From the NCBI GenBank assembly GCA_949825065.1, contig OX463859.1:24011847-24075846 (forward strand): DNA of 64,000 nt, in the 5' to 3' direction. Both the position numbers and the translations under genes were made by a program. The stretch comes from Odontocerum albicorne. Its lineage: Eukaryota > Arthropoda > Insecta > Trichoptera > Odontoceridae. The stretch's first letter is position 1. Each line of letters opens with the position of its first letter. Below are positions 11,001-26,000 of this stretch, in pieces. The notes under the pieces are model-generated. The model was not told the origin of the DNA and did no database searches. It was given only the letters and a program-made list of their open reading frames with translations.

Positions 11001-14000
11001 TTCCAGACTGTTATTATACAAGTACGATAACGAACTGCGAGTATAGAATTATAAATGAACATCTCAAGATGCAAGCAAAAAGATTTGTACCTTGATTATG
11101 AAAAGGCCACTAAAAAAGACTTTAGACACCCAATATTCATACAGTAGATATTGCAGGTAGCCAATGAGTTGATGTAGTTGATGATCAGTTGAGAATTTGT
11201 GGCCTCTTCATGCTTTAAACTAAAAGTTTTCAATGGTAGTATTAGGAAATAAAATAAGCATGTCTTGTTCTCAATAATTGCATATTAATAATTTCAAATT
11301 TAATTATTTCAGGATGTTAGACTTCTTAAATTCAAGTCATGTAATAATGAAATTGAAGAATACGAACCTGGCGATGTTTTCAACATAAGACCTAGAAATT
11401 CTAAATCCACCATTGATGATTTCTTCGCCATATTTGGAAATTTATTGAATTTACATTCTGATGACACAGTGGAAATTTCTCAACATGATCCAGGTTAGTA
11501 TTTTTATACTTTCTTCTTTCTCGTTCGAAATTTATGCCTGAGAATAGAGATCTTGAATAACACTGCCTGACAAGCTCTATTCGGAAGAATCCTGAAAGTC
11601 CTGTGAGGAGTGATACTTTTTACTAGAGCAATCCATCTGATGGAACCTTGTGCATGTAACCCGATACTCTCAATTCGACCCATCACCACTGTTTGACTAT
11701 AGTCAGGTAGTATTTAAGTTTTTCAACCTGACTATATAATACTATAGCTTTTTGAAAATATAAAATAACAGTAACGTGAAAGATCACGTGATAGATGAAA
11801 TCGATAAATCAGGTAATTTTTAAATCTGATTGAAAAGCAAATGTTCAATTATAACTTGGCGGTTTGTATATTTTGTCATTTATGACAATCTACCAGAAAC
11901 ATGTTAAAAGTCCCATTTGTGAAAATAAACTTGTTTATTTTTTTACCATTAGTAATCGGGCTATGGGTCTGTAGTGAAAATGGTGTCACTGAGACCATCA
12001 TGAGAGCAAAATATTGTTCGGGAGAGCAGCATACAATGCACAGAACTAGTTTTTTTTTTTTTTTTTAATCACCATTTTTTGGACTTTTTTTCTTAAACTA
12101 GTAATATTATTTTATTTATCTTTTCACATAGAAAATTGTTCCAAAACATAATTTTATTAATAATGTGGACTAATCTTCACCTGCTTTTCAATTTGTTTTT
12201 TTTTTTAATCTTCAAGAATGGCCCCTGAATATTTTTTATTTTACTTATGAACGTTGTCTATGGCTATTTTTTTGTCTACAGCAAGGGTGGCCAACCCGCG
12301 GCCCGCTGGGTGTCTACTTGTAGCCCGCGGAGCATATGCACACATTTTTTTCTTTTAGTGTACATAAAACCACCAAAAGAACATTTTATCGTGCGTAGTT
12401 CGTATCATATCCCATATATGGAAGTATCTCAGTACATTGATTCAACTATCGTGACAATTTCTTCAATGGTATATTCGTGTTAACAAACAATCACAACGTA
12501 AAGCTGATTTTAAAAAGCGCGCACGCCGATCTTGCGTGGATAGCCGTGAGCATGAATGCGAGGCGGGATGCGTCATACGACCGCCAGTTAGTGGCAAGCT
12601 CGCAACGCCGTCGGACGTGTGGTCGCTTCCATTGTGTGCGTTATCGCCATGTGTCTCGTGAGAGTTTGCTATCGACTTTCAAATACACATTGATAAGAAT
12701 ACAAGTTGCTATAACCGAGTATCCTGTCTAATACTATACCGAGTCCTGTCTACTTTTTTAAGTGCAGTGAAGGTAAGCAAACCCAGCTTTTATTTTTTAA
12801 AAATTAATCTATTATGTTTGGCTTTGATTTTGTAGAGTTCTATTTTTTGTTTTGTGTTTAATTATGGGTATCTAACCAAATTACCAACCGTGCTGACCAC
12901 TGGCTTTTGCCTGAGTACCTACTTTTTCGTTTATTAGTACAAAAAAATAAAAGGCCTTTCTTTAGTATTTTACTTTATTTACATACTTTGTTTTTATTTT
13001 ACTAATGAATTAGCCCGAATCAGATCCTTAATGGCATTACAGATTTTTTACAATGCACCACAAGCATCTCATCCTTTTGTCAGAAAGTTGTGTAATACTG
13101 ATGTCATTTTATTTATTTTTTTAGTTAAAAACGAAGACCCACAATGGCGTCAAGTAGTAAAGACATTGGACCAAAAAAGAGAAGAGTCACAGAAGAACTG
13201 AGAAGTTTTCAAGACAGATGGACTATAAACTATTTTTTCGTGGAATTTAAAACAAAGCCAATATGCTTGATATGCAATAATTCTGTTTCTGTCTTGAAAG
13301 AGTATAACATTAAACGGCATTACGAGGCTAAACATGCAAATAAGTTTGATAAGTACGAAGGGAAATTTCGACAAGACCAAGTAAATGAATTAAAAAGAAA
13401 ACTTTCTACACAACGTCGGATATTTACTAGAGCAGCTCAAGAATCAACATGCTATGTAAAAGCTAGTTATGCAGTAGCCATGATACTAGCAAAAAAATCG
13501 AAGCCATATTCAGATGGTGAAATGATTAAGGAATGTTTGGAGAGTGTCGTTGAAATTCTGTGCCCAGAAAAGAAAACGGATTTCTCAAAAATAAGCCTGT
13601 CTCGTCAAACTATTACTAGGTGTGTGGACGACATTGGAAAACATATTGAAGATAATTTGAAAAATCGAGCATCCAAGTTCATATTTTTTGCTCTAGCATT
13701 GGATGAAAGCACAGATCTAACAGATATCGCCCAAGTGGCGATTTTTATCAGGGGCGTTGATGTCCATTTTAACAAAATAGAAGAATTAGCGGCTCTGTAT
13801 CCACTTAAGGACACTACTTGCTCACGAGATTTGTTAGGAGCTGTTACATCGACATTGAATCGCTTTTCGTTACAACTCAACAACCTATCGGGCTTAACAA
13901 CAGATGGTGCTCCAGCAATGGTTGGGAAACACGAAGGCTTAGTAAAATTTGGTAATACTTCGATGCTAAATTTTCATTGCATTACTCACCAGGAGAATTT

Positions 14001-17000
14001 ATGTTCCAAGTCCCTTAAAATGGATCATGTCATGAAGGTGGTCATCAAAACAGTGAACTTTATTAAGTCGAAGGGGTTGAATCACCTTCAGTTCCAAGAG
14101 TTTCTCAAGTCTTTGGATTCAGAGCATAATGATGTTACATTTTATGCAGAAGTAAGATGGCTGACCCGTGCCAAAATGTTGATAAGAGTATTTGATTTGA
14201 AGCAAGAAATACAATCATTCTTCGCAAGCAAGTCAAAAAGTATCCCAGAATTTGAAGACAAGGAATGGGTTAGCGACTTTGCATTTCTGTTCGATATAGT
14301 TAGCCACCTAAATGTTGTTAATACTCGTCTACAAGGGAAAGATCAACTAATTAATAACATGTATGATCTTATTTCCGCATTCCAAATGAAACTTGGGATT
14401 TGGGAACAACAGTTAAGGACAAAAATCTTCACTCACTTTCCTACATTATTATTGCAGCCAGACGTCACACAAATGGCGGCGGATAAATAAGCTTCGTTGA
14501 TATCCGACTTGAACCTGGAATTTGAAAACCGATTTCAAGATTTTAAAAAGCATTGTGTGCTTTTTGCTGCATTTGCAACGCCATTCTCCGTAGACGTGAA
14601 TTTATTGCCAGGAATTTGGAACATTGTGAAATTGTTGTGATGCACAGTTAAAGGAGAAATTCGATTAGTTTGGTTTGGAAGAGTTTTACAATACATATTT
14701 GGACAAGGAGAAATATCCTGCATTTTACAAAAATGCTCTATCGATGATTTCGCTATTTGGAAACACTTACATGTGTGAACAGCTTTGTAGTCGAATGAAG
14801 CATATTAAATCTCAAATGGGAACACGAATCACTGATGAGCATTTGGAAAACTGTTTGTGTGTAGCAAAAACATCAATCGTTATCAACATTGATGCACTTA
14901 GTTCTGACAAACAAAATCAGACATCTCACTAAAATTTATTTTTATTTGGTTATTTTTTATTATTATTTTTTTTATTGCCAACTCTAATCTAATAAATATG
15001 TTTGATTCTCATTTTTGTTATATCTTAAAAAAACAATATACTTTTTGTTTGCTTTGAATAATAAAAGAAATTTTGTTGTATGGCCCGGTAGGAATTCTCA
15101 TTTCTAAAATCTGGCTAAAAAGGCTGGTCACCCATGGTCTACAGCATTTATCATGATGATCAACTAGTGATGTCATCATTGACACTGGCGTATACTCTTT
15201 CATATATAGGAGTTCACGGCCATTATTCAAAGAGAGAGAGAGAGAGAAAGGTAACCATTACCTTGGGATCAAATACCAGTTACTTTCAAGTTGTTGCCCT
15301 TATTATTTCGTTTTTCACTTTTCATGCTATTTGAATATCGGTTATAGTAGCGAATATAAGACATTTAACTTGAAACGTTATTTGGTACTTCATGATCATT
15401 TTTATTTTGATTCTAGCTGGTTACTGCAAATAATTGAATATTTGTTAGTATTAATTGAATACTAATATTTGATATTCGTTACAAAAATGTATTATTTGAA
15501 AAGTTACGGTTACTTTTATTGTCGTTACTTCTCCGTATCGGTTATGTATGTGTAACAGTTATTTCAATCCGCGAGTTACAATCTTGGTTGTCATTTGTAT
15601 TATAGTTTGACAGATTGTGATGCACGTGTTCGTCAAATTTTCTAAATACGTTTTGAACTTTCCTTTTGTTTTTTATCGATATATTTCGTGAATTGTTTTA
15701 AGCGGAAATTATTTCAACACGCTATCGTTATTTATTTGATTGTGAAAAATGTTGCGTCGTCAGGCACGATTGCGGCGGGAATATTTATACAGGAAGGCGA
15801 CTGAAGATAAACAGAAGAATATCCAAGCGAAAAAGGATAAAATCAAACGTAGTTTAGAAGAAAACATCCCGATTCATGGCGATCTGAGGAGAACTGCATT
15901 AAAACTACAGAAACAAATTGAATGGGAAGACAAAGGTATGTATTTTATTTTAATATTATTTTAGTCAAATTCACTTATTTATTTCTCGATTTATTTATAT
16001 CCATTAGTTATAATGTATTTTTAATAATTCCAACATTATTTCAAATAATTCAATTTCGAATTACTTATATAGCCCATATTTTCTGAGAATTTTAGGTTAT
16101 ACACATACATACTATCGTGCTATCTCCTTGTAGGGGTAGGCAGAGAGGACAGAGCGACAAACTTTCCTATTTCGGCACATTCTTCGCCTCTTCCACATCC
16201 ATACAACTGATACGATTTCTGTGACTTTCTACATTTCCTTTCAGAATATCACTTATGTGATCCGACCATACTTTCCTTGACCTTCCTCTCACACACCTTC
16301 CACTCACATCTGCACTTTAAATCTGTTTTGTTGATTTTCTTCATTTATTAGTTCCACATACCCAAACTATCTCAGCATGCTCTTCTTCATCTTACTCAAC
16401 ACATCAGCCTTAAGTTCCCCTTCATCCCTTATCACTTCATTCCGTATTCTGTCATACATTGTCGCTCAATGCATGTATTTCCACAGCATTTATTCGGCTT
16501 CTATCAGTATCTTTCCACGTCCACGTTTCACTCCCATACATCAAAGTTGTCATCAGACTATCATAGCAAAATGAAGTAAATTCTTCAGGACTGCAAGAAA
16601 AACTGGTTACATAAAAATATGGATACAAATTAATTCAAATTCTACATTTTATTCTCTAATACTGTTTGATAAATAGTAAAAAAAATTATGTGTGCCAGGA
16701 AGGAATGAAGTGGCAATTTGTTCTCTCTACCTAACCCAATAGGGACATAGCATTATGACGATAATAAATAGTGTATAAATTATGATATTTTACCTAGAAG
16801 AGTTGACTGATTCCAAGTTCATTTTAAAAAAAATGTATTCATAATTTCAATATTTTTTTTAAATAATATGTTCTGATATTAATATTGTGAATGATGATTT
16901 TGTTTTTGTGACTAGGCCCCGAACTAGCAGCCGCTATCGGAGGTGAAGCAGGCGGAGCCAACACCCTTAACTCACAAGACGATGAATATAGATGGGCGGG

Positions 17001-20000
17001 AGTGTATGATCCCAAAATAGTCCTTACCACCTCCCGAGATCCTAGCGCTAGGCTCAAGATGTTTATTAAGGAACTAAGGTAATTTAATTTTTATACAACT
17101 CAATCTGGTATTTAAAATATTGTGTATTTATAGTATACATGTGTTCATGGCAGCTGTTTTTTTTTTTATTTATAAGGGGTAGTTACTTTTCAAAATTAAA
17201 GTCCTGAAATTTAAATCAACCAGCCGGGAACATATACATAAATAAACCACTAACACTGTCAAAAGTGTATTAATCTGCAATCCAGAAATCGTATTATACT
17301 AAAGAAAATGTAGCATGGTCCCTGTGACATTTTACAAATTTGCCCCAATGCCTTGTAACGACGTTCAGTAACTTTAATTATTTTATCAATTTTAATATAA
17401 GCCTCGATTCTTATAAATAACAAGTTATTAGGTAAATACATTACATAAAACTAACAATAATGACAAATTAATACATCTTGTTACAAATTAGCAAAAATGT
17501 GGCAGTTTGTTAAAATCAAATAGTATTTGGTGACGTTTGTCAAAAGTCACTACGTTAGTCTGCATTGGCTAGGGATGGGGTATACGATAATTGAATTTTC
17601 TATTTTTTTAAACCTAAAATTAAATGTTCGTAATTAGTATTAATTCACAGTGGATCTTGGCCTATTTAAAAATAGATACAAATCATACAATACATTAGAA
17701 AGTCGTCAGTATAATGAAAATTAGAAGTTAAAACATCAGTTTAGAGAAAAACAATTACCCCATCCCTTTGAGACATGACATTTCAAATGTCACAGGGACC
17801 ATGTTACATTTTCTTGAGTATAGTTTAATAGTACTCTAAAGCTGGTAGCCTCTCCTTGAAACTATTGCACTGGACATCTCTGTCAACAGTACCCAACCAT
17901 CAATAATTTTAACTTTGTAGTTCTCTCCATTCTCATGGTAATTGCTGTAGTACACTAGAGGTTGTAATGCATGCGCTGCAGACTTTAAAAATCACAATTC
18001 AAAACATTGTTCGTAAAACCACAAAGTGAAACAAATGTCTTTTTTAAGATTCAAGATATAAAACTATTTCATTTAAAAAACTTAAACCTTATTCTTCTGT
18101 GCTAACTTGGATATCTACATCGAATGGATAACAGGTTACCAAAGGACATACTCTAAGGTGAAATATGCAATGTCAAACGAGTCGATGACGGAGAGCACCT
18201 ACATTACAAGAAAAAGAAACATGAATGTTTGAATGTGTTTTTTTAATTGTAGGAAGATTACACCAAGAATATAAATCCGTGACACTGAGGTGTGATGTAA
18301 ATTGGTTTAAGGCCCCAAATTCAAGCAAAATATGCAGTACGCTCGGACCAGAATTCAATGTGACGTTACTAGTATGGCCATATCTGTGCATCGAGAATTG
18401 ATTTTCAGTCATCAGAAAGGATGCTGCCAGCCCCAAACTTTGCTTCAATAATAATTTTTCTATTTTATTAGTCACTGCATATCCTTTCTCTTTCGAGACG
18501 GAATAGGGCCAATAGCAAATATATAATTATAAAAATTCAGTGCAACTCGATTCTGTGATATTAGATTAGATTTTATTTATTAGATTTTATTTAGTATCTT
18601 TTCTTTCTTCAAATTGTGCTATTTGATATAAATGAATGTATTATAATTTCAGATTAATATTTCCCAACTCTCAGAGAATGAATCGTGGTAAATATGAGAT
18701 GAAACAACTGATACATGCGTGCCGTGCCAATGATGTCACAGATTTCATTGTAGTTCATGAACACAGGGGTGTACCTTCAAGTTTGGTAAGAATAAATTAT
18801 AATTATTACTTGTTTTGTGAAATTTTGTCCCTATATCAATTATAATTAATTGAAGATGTACTTGATCATACGGGTCACCTGAAATATTCAGAGCAGACTA
18901 AACTATTTGCCCTTTCATGCTATAAGTGTTATTAGTTTGATAACTGACCTAAACTATTTGCCCTTTCATAGCACAGATGCTATGGAAAACCATCACACCA
19001 TTTATAACAGTTTATTTTTGCTCATAATTACACTGCTGTGTGTAGTTCCATAGCATACTGCTTTATTTTATTAACCTTTTATTTAATTTTATAGATAATC
19101 TGTCACTTGCCTTACGGACCAACAGCATTCTTCCAAATGTCTGATGTGATAATGAGGCACGATGTTCCAGATATGGCCCCGATGTCAGAGCAATATCCTC
19201 ATTTGGTCTTCCACAACTTCAAGACAGACCTCGGACAGAGAACGGCCAATATATTGAAGTACTTGTTTCCAGTGCCAAAAGAGGATTCTAAGAGAGTTAT
19301 CACATTTGCAAATCACGATGATTATATTTGTTTTAGGCATCATACATATAAAAAGGTAATAAAGTCTGCAATAAATATACATTAATAATATCTGAAACAA
19401 GAATATTACTCATGCTAATGTTTTCCTTTTTCAGTTGTTAATATCTATTTTTTTTACAGGTCGAAAAAAATATTGAGCTTCAAGAAGTAGGCCCTCGATT
19501 CCAGTTGAGGTTATATGAGATACGACTTGGAACGTTGGATGCTTTAGAAGCTGCTGACCGCGAGTGGGTTCTGAGGCCTTATATGAACACATCAGTCAAG
19601 AGGAGGTTCCTCAGTCAAGAAGATGGATGGCAGTTGGAAGATGATATAAATCAATAAATATACTTTTAATAAAACATTTTAAATAATAAAGTCTTTCATT
19701 TAAAAATAATCATTAAAACTTGTGGTGTGATGTTGAGAGATTTTCTTCGATACATCATTTTAACCCTATTGTTTAGTTTATCAATACATTAACGTGATAT
19801 TGCCTAGTGTACGACATACACTAAGGGTCACCCATAAAATATAGAGTGATGAGTTACAATAACTTGTATGAACCAGTATATCCTCGACGTGGATCCGGTC
19901 ATATCAGAAAATGGAATGTGGTCATTCAATTTTTTTTCTTTTAAAAAAAATAAAAGGCAAAAATTACAACATGACTATTTTTTCTTCTACCATTAATAAC

Positions 20001-23000
20001 TGCAAAATAATTATAAATACGTATCACATAGTTTCCCTAAGGGGGTAGGCAGAGAGTATCAGACTTTCCTATCGCGACATCTTTCATGTATTCTTCACAA
20101 TAAATGCATTATTCAGCTTTCAGACTTGTTTCACTTCCATATATCAAAGATGGTACTAAAGTACTGTTGTGGACTATAATCTTTAAAATCAATATGAATA
20201 ATCAAAACTCAAATACTCATCGAGTTCATTTGCATTCACCTTAGTTTGTGACGTATTATATAACTCCCAACGAAGCTTGTTCATGCAACCATATACGTTT
20301 TCGAACGTACAAGCTCGCATTGTATATAATGGTTTTTTGAGTTTTTCATCAATTTTTATGTTAACTGAAAAAAGTGCATTAGCCGACCATCGCCAGTGAA
20401 ATTCATTGCATGACTGAAAGGGTGGTTTTGTTTTATTAAATTGTAGGTATTTTAAATTTAGTTTCGCCGCATGTAAAAGAACTAATTGTAACAAACCCAA
20501 CTGATGCTTCCAATTTTCATCCTTTAATTCAATTCAAAGAAAAATTTTATATAGTGCCGTTTAGAGAGCAAATTCTCTTCAAAGGTGCTCTTACTCGGGT
20601 CTCGAACCCACAATTATGAAACAAATCAATTCTGGCAGCTATAGCAGCACCCGAGCAAATCATATATAACACTTGATTTCTACAGGCTGTTTAAAACAAA
20701 AATAACTATTAACTATTCTGTTTATTAAAAAGTTTTTTCATTAAAAAAATAAGAGTTAAGTGGTTAATTTTATAACCTATTAAACACTTTATCTTTGCCA
20801 CGTCCAATTCATCTTAGATGTCTTCTTTCTATAAAGAACTTTGACATCTATTCAATTACGAAATTTTCAAATTTAATGAGTTAAGTATAAGATTTAAATT
20901 GTCTTCTTCTTCCCAGTGTCATGTCAGGTCCCCCCAATGTTGAATATCACCTGAGAGTAGATATCTTTGTCCCCGGCAGTCCGAAAAAGATCCCCAACGC
21001 TCCTTATGCCAGTCCAATCACGTATATTGCGGAGCCAGGAGATTTGCCTCCTGCCAATACCTCTTCGACCTTTTATTTTGCCTTGGATGATCAGGTGCAG
21101 TAATTTGTACTTTGCTCCTCTAAGTACATGACCTAAATAGGACATCTTTCGGATTTTAATATTAGTCAGCAATTCTCTACCAACTTTGGCTCTTTGAAGA
21201 ACCCTTGTGTTGCTGACCATATCCGTCCAGGGTATCCGTAGCATTCTCTGGTGCATCCACATTTTGAATGCTTTCAGTCGGTTCATACTACCAACTTTGA
21301 GGGTCCATGATTCCACTTCATGCAATAACACTGACCAAACGTAGCATTTGACTAACCGTGTCGAAGTTTCATGTTTAGAATATGCTTCTCATTTTATTAA
21401 AAGCCACACGACACGATTCAATTCTGCACTTGACCTCGATTTGTCTAAAACAGTTGATCACAAATTTTTCATGTATTATATTAGCTCTTATTATTGCATT
21501 TTTCGCTTTTACAGCGATGACATAGCACAAATTGTCTATGTGTGTATAATTTTTTTTTCACATACGCTATCAAGCACCGAGTAACTTGAACTGGTGATTT
21601 TCATCCTTTTTACACCGTGGACCGGTGCAAATAGGAGAAACATTTCGCGAATCGCTAAAGCAGAAATAAAAAACATTATTTATTTAGTATTTCATGTATT
21701 AAATCTAATATAAAATGCCTATACTTAATCCACTCTGTTACATGATACGAGTACCATATGTTAAGCAATAATAACTTTTTCGCGGACCGGCTGGAAATGT
21801 CTGCGGACTAGTACCAGTCCATGGACCTACAGTTGAAAACTACTGACCTAAATAATAGGAATCCCATGACAGTGGTTTCTTGTTGAACATTCTTCCTGAA
21901 ATATTAGTAAATAGAGTTTAGTGATGTTTCTCTTTCTATTCCGACATTGAATTTTAACATTTGGTATTGTTATAATCTGTTTTCACTAAAAAAAATTGTC
22001 ACTGATGGGTTAGATTATTTATTTAGTTTTTTTGTGATTTTTAGATATGCCCGTACCCTACTTTTTCCAAAAACCTGTTAAATTAGGTCAGATAGTTGAA
22101 GAATACTGGGATCTCTCAGCCATTCCAAAGAAGTATGCCTTTTCAGTATTGGCTCACTATTCTGAGAACAAATTGGAAAAAGAAAAATGCCAAGAATTTT
22201 GCACACCGGAAGGTCAAGATGATCTACTAAATTATTGCAATAGGCCAAGACGAACTATTTTAGAAGTAAGAAATCAAATAATTTATAATCTAAATAAATA
22301 TTTTTATCAGGAATTAAGATGAATACACAGTTTTGAGATAATAAAGAGACATTCTTTCCAGAATTATATGTTGTACAATATTGTTTATTTATTTAACACT
22401 TTACTGTTAACAATCTGGTGGGTCTATTGCCAGGTGGCAATCTCTTCCAACCAACCATTTTCAATATTCTTGGATCTTTATTTGATTAAGATATCTCCAT
22501 TATCCAGATTTGAATTACTCAATAGCTAACTATCTTGGAATGGGAAACTATGTAGTTCTATTTATTTATTTATATATGTTATAATCAGTTTATAAATACT
22601 ACTAAAAAGTAGCACTGTACAGTAACTTTTGAAATGTATAATAGCATGCTTCTCAAGCAGTCTATTGCTATTGCACAACATTCATAAAAAAAAAAAGAAA
22701 TATATAAGTTTAGAAGATTAAAATCTCAGTTATTATACATACATACAATTAACCTGTTTATATGTAGGGGTAGGGAGAGAGCACCAATTATTCTATCACA
22801 ACATACCTTTGCCTCTTCTACATCCATACGCCTTATACAATTTTTATGATTTCTCTGGCTTTTTACATTTCCTTAATTTGTTCCAACCACATCTTCCTTG
22901 GCCTTCCTCGACCATGCCTGCTCAAATTTGATTTGTTAGTTTTTCTTCATTCTACATGCCCATACCATCTATCTCAGAGTGCTCTTCTTAATATTTAATG

Positions 23001-26000
23001 CATCTGTCCTAAATTCAGATTCATCTCTGATCACTTCATTCTGTATTCTGTCATACATTGTCACCCCTTCTCAGTGCATGCATTTCTGCTTCTTTCAGTG
23101 TTTTGCCACATCCGTGTTTCATTTCCATAGCTTAAAGTTGTTACTAGAATACTGTTTTGGACTATCATCTTAACAGATTTTGATAATACATATGTGTATG
23201 TAAAAAAATATTGACAATGAATGTTTTATGTAACACCTTACCACAGTTTTCTTTCCTGTCCTGTCTATAATCCAGGATCCAACGAAGCTTTTAAATATCA
23301 TAGTAAATCTAGTCATAAGACCCGGCTATCAATAAAGCTGCTTTTAACACTTGATATTTGAAAACTGATGAATGCTAAGAAAATATTTATTTAATTGAAA
23401 ATGTTATTTCAGGTTCTGAAAGATTTTCCTTATTCAACATCTAAATTAACATTTGACAGTCTATTCGAGTTATTTACAGTCCTCAAACCGAGGGCTTTTT
23501 CTATTGCATCTAGTAGTAAAGCAAGAGATAACTCCAACGTTCGACATTTGGAGATTTTAGTAGCTGTTGTGAACTATTACACCAAGTTAAAGATTGTTAG
23601 ACTTGGAGTATGTTCTAATTGGTTAAAAGATATGGAAATTGGGACCAAGGTTTATGGATGGATCAAAAAGGGGACATTTGAATTTCCAAAAGACGAGGTG
23701 AGTAACATCAATCTTTGAATGCAAATTTTTCCATTTCACACTGCCCTGAACAAAAACTTGCCAATTAGTATAATGGGTGAGCCAGTTGTTCACAACACAG
23801 TTTCTCAACTTTTGAAAATAAACTAGACACAGCTATCCTCATTTCCTGTTCTACATTGCGCTTTGGAGCGATATTTGGTTTTGTTTAGGAATTGTTTTTT
23901 ATATCGTTATCGATTTAAAAAATCAATATATTTGTTTTTTTTTTTTCTTACATGGGGTACATCTTTGGACCTATTGATTAATTCGATTTAGTGATATTTA
24001 AAGATAGTGCTTTAACCAAAACTTAATGCTTAAACACTGACAACTTGCTCGACAGCAATGCCTCTAGAGCTTTGATTTTTTTATTTTATTATCTTTTTCA
24101 CTCTTTGATGTCTCGCTACTGGAAAAAAAGATCCTCTTCCGGGGAATGTTCTTGTATTCCAATGTCTTCATCTTCATCCCTCTTATTTTATAAGGATCAG
24201 GGTCAGTATTCCCTCTAAACTGCACAGGTCATAAAATGTTACCATATGACACAGAATTCTCCACATGTCTGTCATTCTGACAATAAATAAATGTTAAAAA
24301 ACATCTCGACCATATTTTTCCCAACTATTTATGTCACTTAAAAAAAAAGAATTGTTTCTAAGAATTTTAAATATGAATGACTTGACCCTGGACCGTAACA
24401 ATAATTCGTACTTACATCACCATATGGTATCCAAGTAAGGCGTATTATCAGTGCCTTCGTATACTAAATAGGAAACAATACTACATATTCACCACTAACT
24501 CGGTCATCATTATCAGGCCTTTTAGTCGAGGATCCCTTTGCTATTCCAACGTCAATTCAGTTAGGAAGTGAAGCTGTGCCGTGGAGTTTGTTTTTTTCAA
24601 GTGAGTGAGCCATTGCACACCAGCAAACTCACTGGCCACACCGTTATACTAGATCCGATGCTGAGACGATCAGAGCACACTGGCATGTTTTTTTTGCTGT
24701 CTCTTTGAAAGAATAGATATGACTGCAGTCATATATCAGGTCTTTAAATATGAAACCGAAATTTGCTCAAAGGTGGCTCTAGTTGTCAATGTAGTGACTT
24801 TAAAACCGCGTCATCGGCGCCTTTTTCTTGTGTTTACATTTGTCAAAGACTTTTAACTCACAACAATACAAGTTTAATACAACTACATATGTTTGCATAG
24901 CGTTCAACATGTCTGTTTTTGTGCCTGAAAACTACGATTCGCAGACAGCATTGATTTTCTGTTACCATTTGAAGAAAACTCCTGGAGAATCGCATCGAAT
25001 GTTTGTCGAAGCTTACGGTGAGCATGATCTTGGTAAATCACAGTACTTTGAGTGATTTAAAAAATTCAAAAGTGGCGATTTTGACGTGAGAAATGAAGAA
25101 CGTGGAAGACCACTGAGAAAGTTTGAAGACGCCGAATTGCAAGCATTGTTGGATGAGGATGACGCTCAAACGCAACAACTCGCAGATCAATTAAATGTGA
25201 CACGAGAAGCCGTCTCCATACGTTTGAAAGCCATGGAAAAGATCCAGGTGGGAAAATGGGTTCCACATGAACTAAATGAAAACCGAAAAAACATTTACTG
25301 CTCGCCAGGTACAAAAGAAAATCATTTCTCCATCGAATTGTGACTGGCGATGAAAAATGGATGTATTTCGAGAATCCTGGCAAAACCGTTAATACTGAAT
25401 GCTACCGATAACAGATGATGAATTTGAACCAAGCATTGCGTGAAAAACGACCAGAATATCAAAAGAGGCAACACAAAGTGATTTTGCTTCATGATAATGC
25501 ACCATCGCACACAGCAAAACCGGTCAAGGAAATGATTGAGGCGTTTAGTTGGCAAATACTTTCACATGCGGCTTACTCACCAGACTTGGCTTCATCCTAA
25601 TACTACTTATTTGCATCGATGGGACACGCACTTGCTGAGCAGCGCTTCACTTCTTACAAAAATGACTCGATGATTGGTTTGCCTCAAAAGAGCAACAGTT
25701 TACAATCCACAAATCTACAACAATCCACAAATTGCCAGAGAGATGGGGAAAATGTGTAGCTAGCGATGGGCAATACTTTGAATAAAAAATTTTTTATAAA
25801 TTTGTATTTTCTATAAAAAAAATCCAGTTTCATATTTACAGACCTGGTATATCTTTATATCCCCGAATACTAGGCGGAAAAAATGTCTATCATTTAAGGG
25901 GAGTAGCACACCGTGGGGTTTAAATTGGTGACCTTCTGCATGGAAATCATGTGCATTACCACACGGCCATGCACCTCACTCAATAAGTCATTTTAAAATT

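Larger units (their letters stand above)
24490..25985 (-). mobile_element. tRNA-derived SINE (minus) split by a mariner
   Basis: The 5' part of the SINE, with TGAGGTGCATGGCCGTGTGG read on minus, lies at 25850-25985. Its 3' part (CTCCACGGCA, CTGAATTGACGTTGGAATAG on minus) lies at 24490-24733. Together they match the intact copy at 671-945 in order, with a longer middle. The break falls at TATA after GGGGATATAAAGA, exactly where the mariner sits, so the SINE is older than the mariner. It is in NDOR1 intron 5. Confidence 0.8.
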
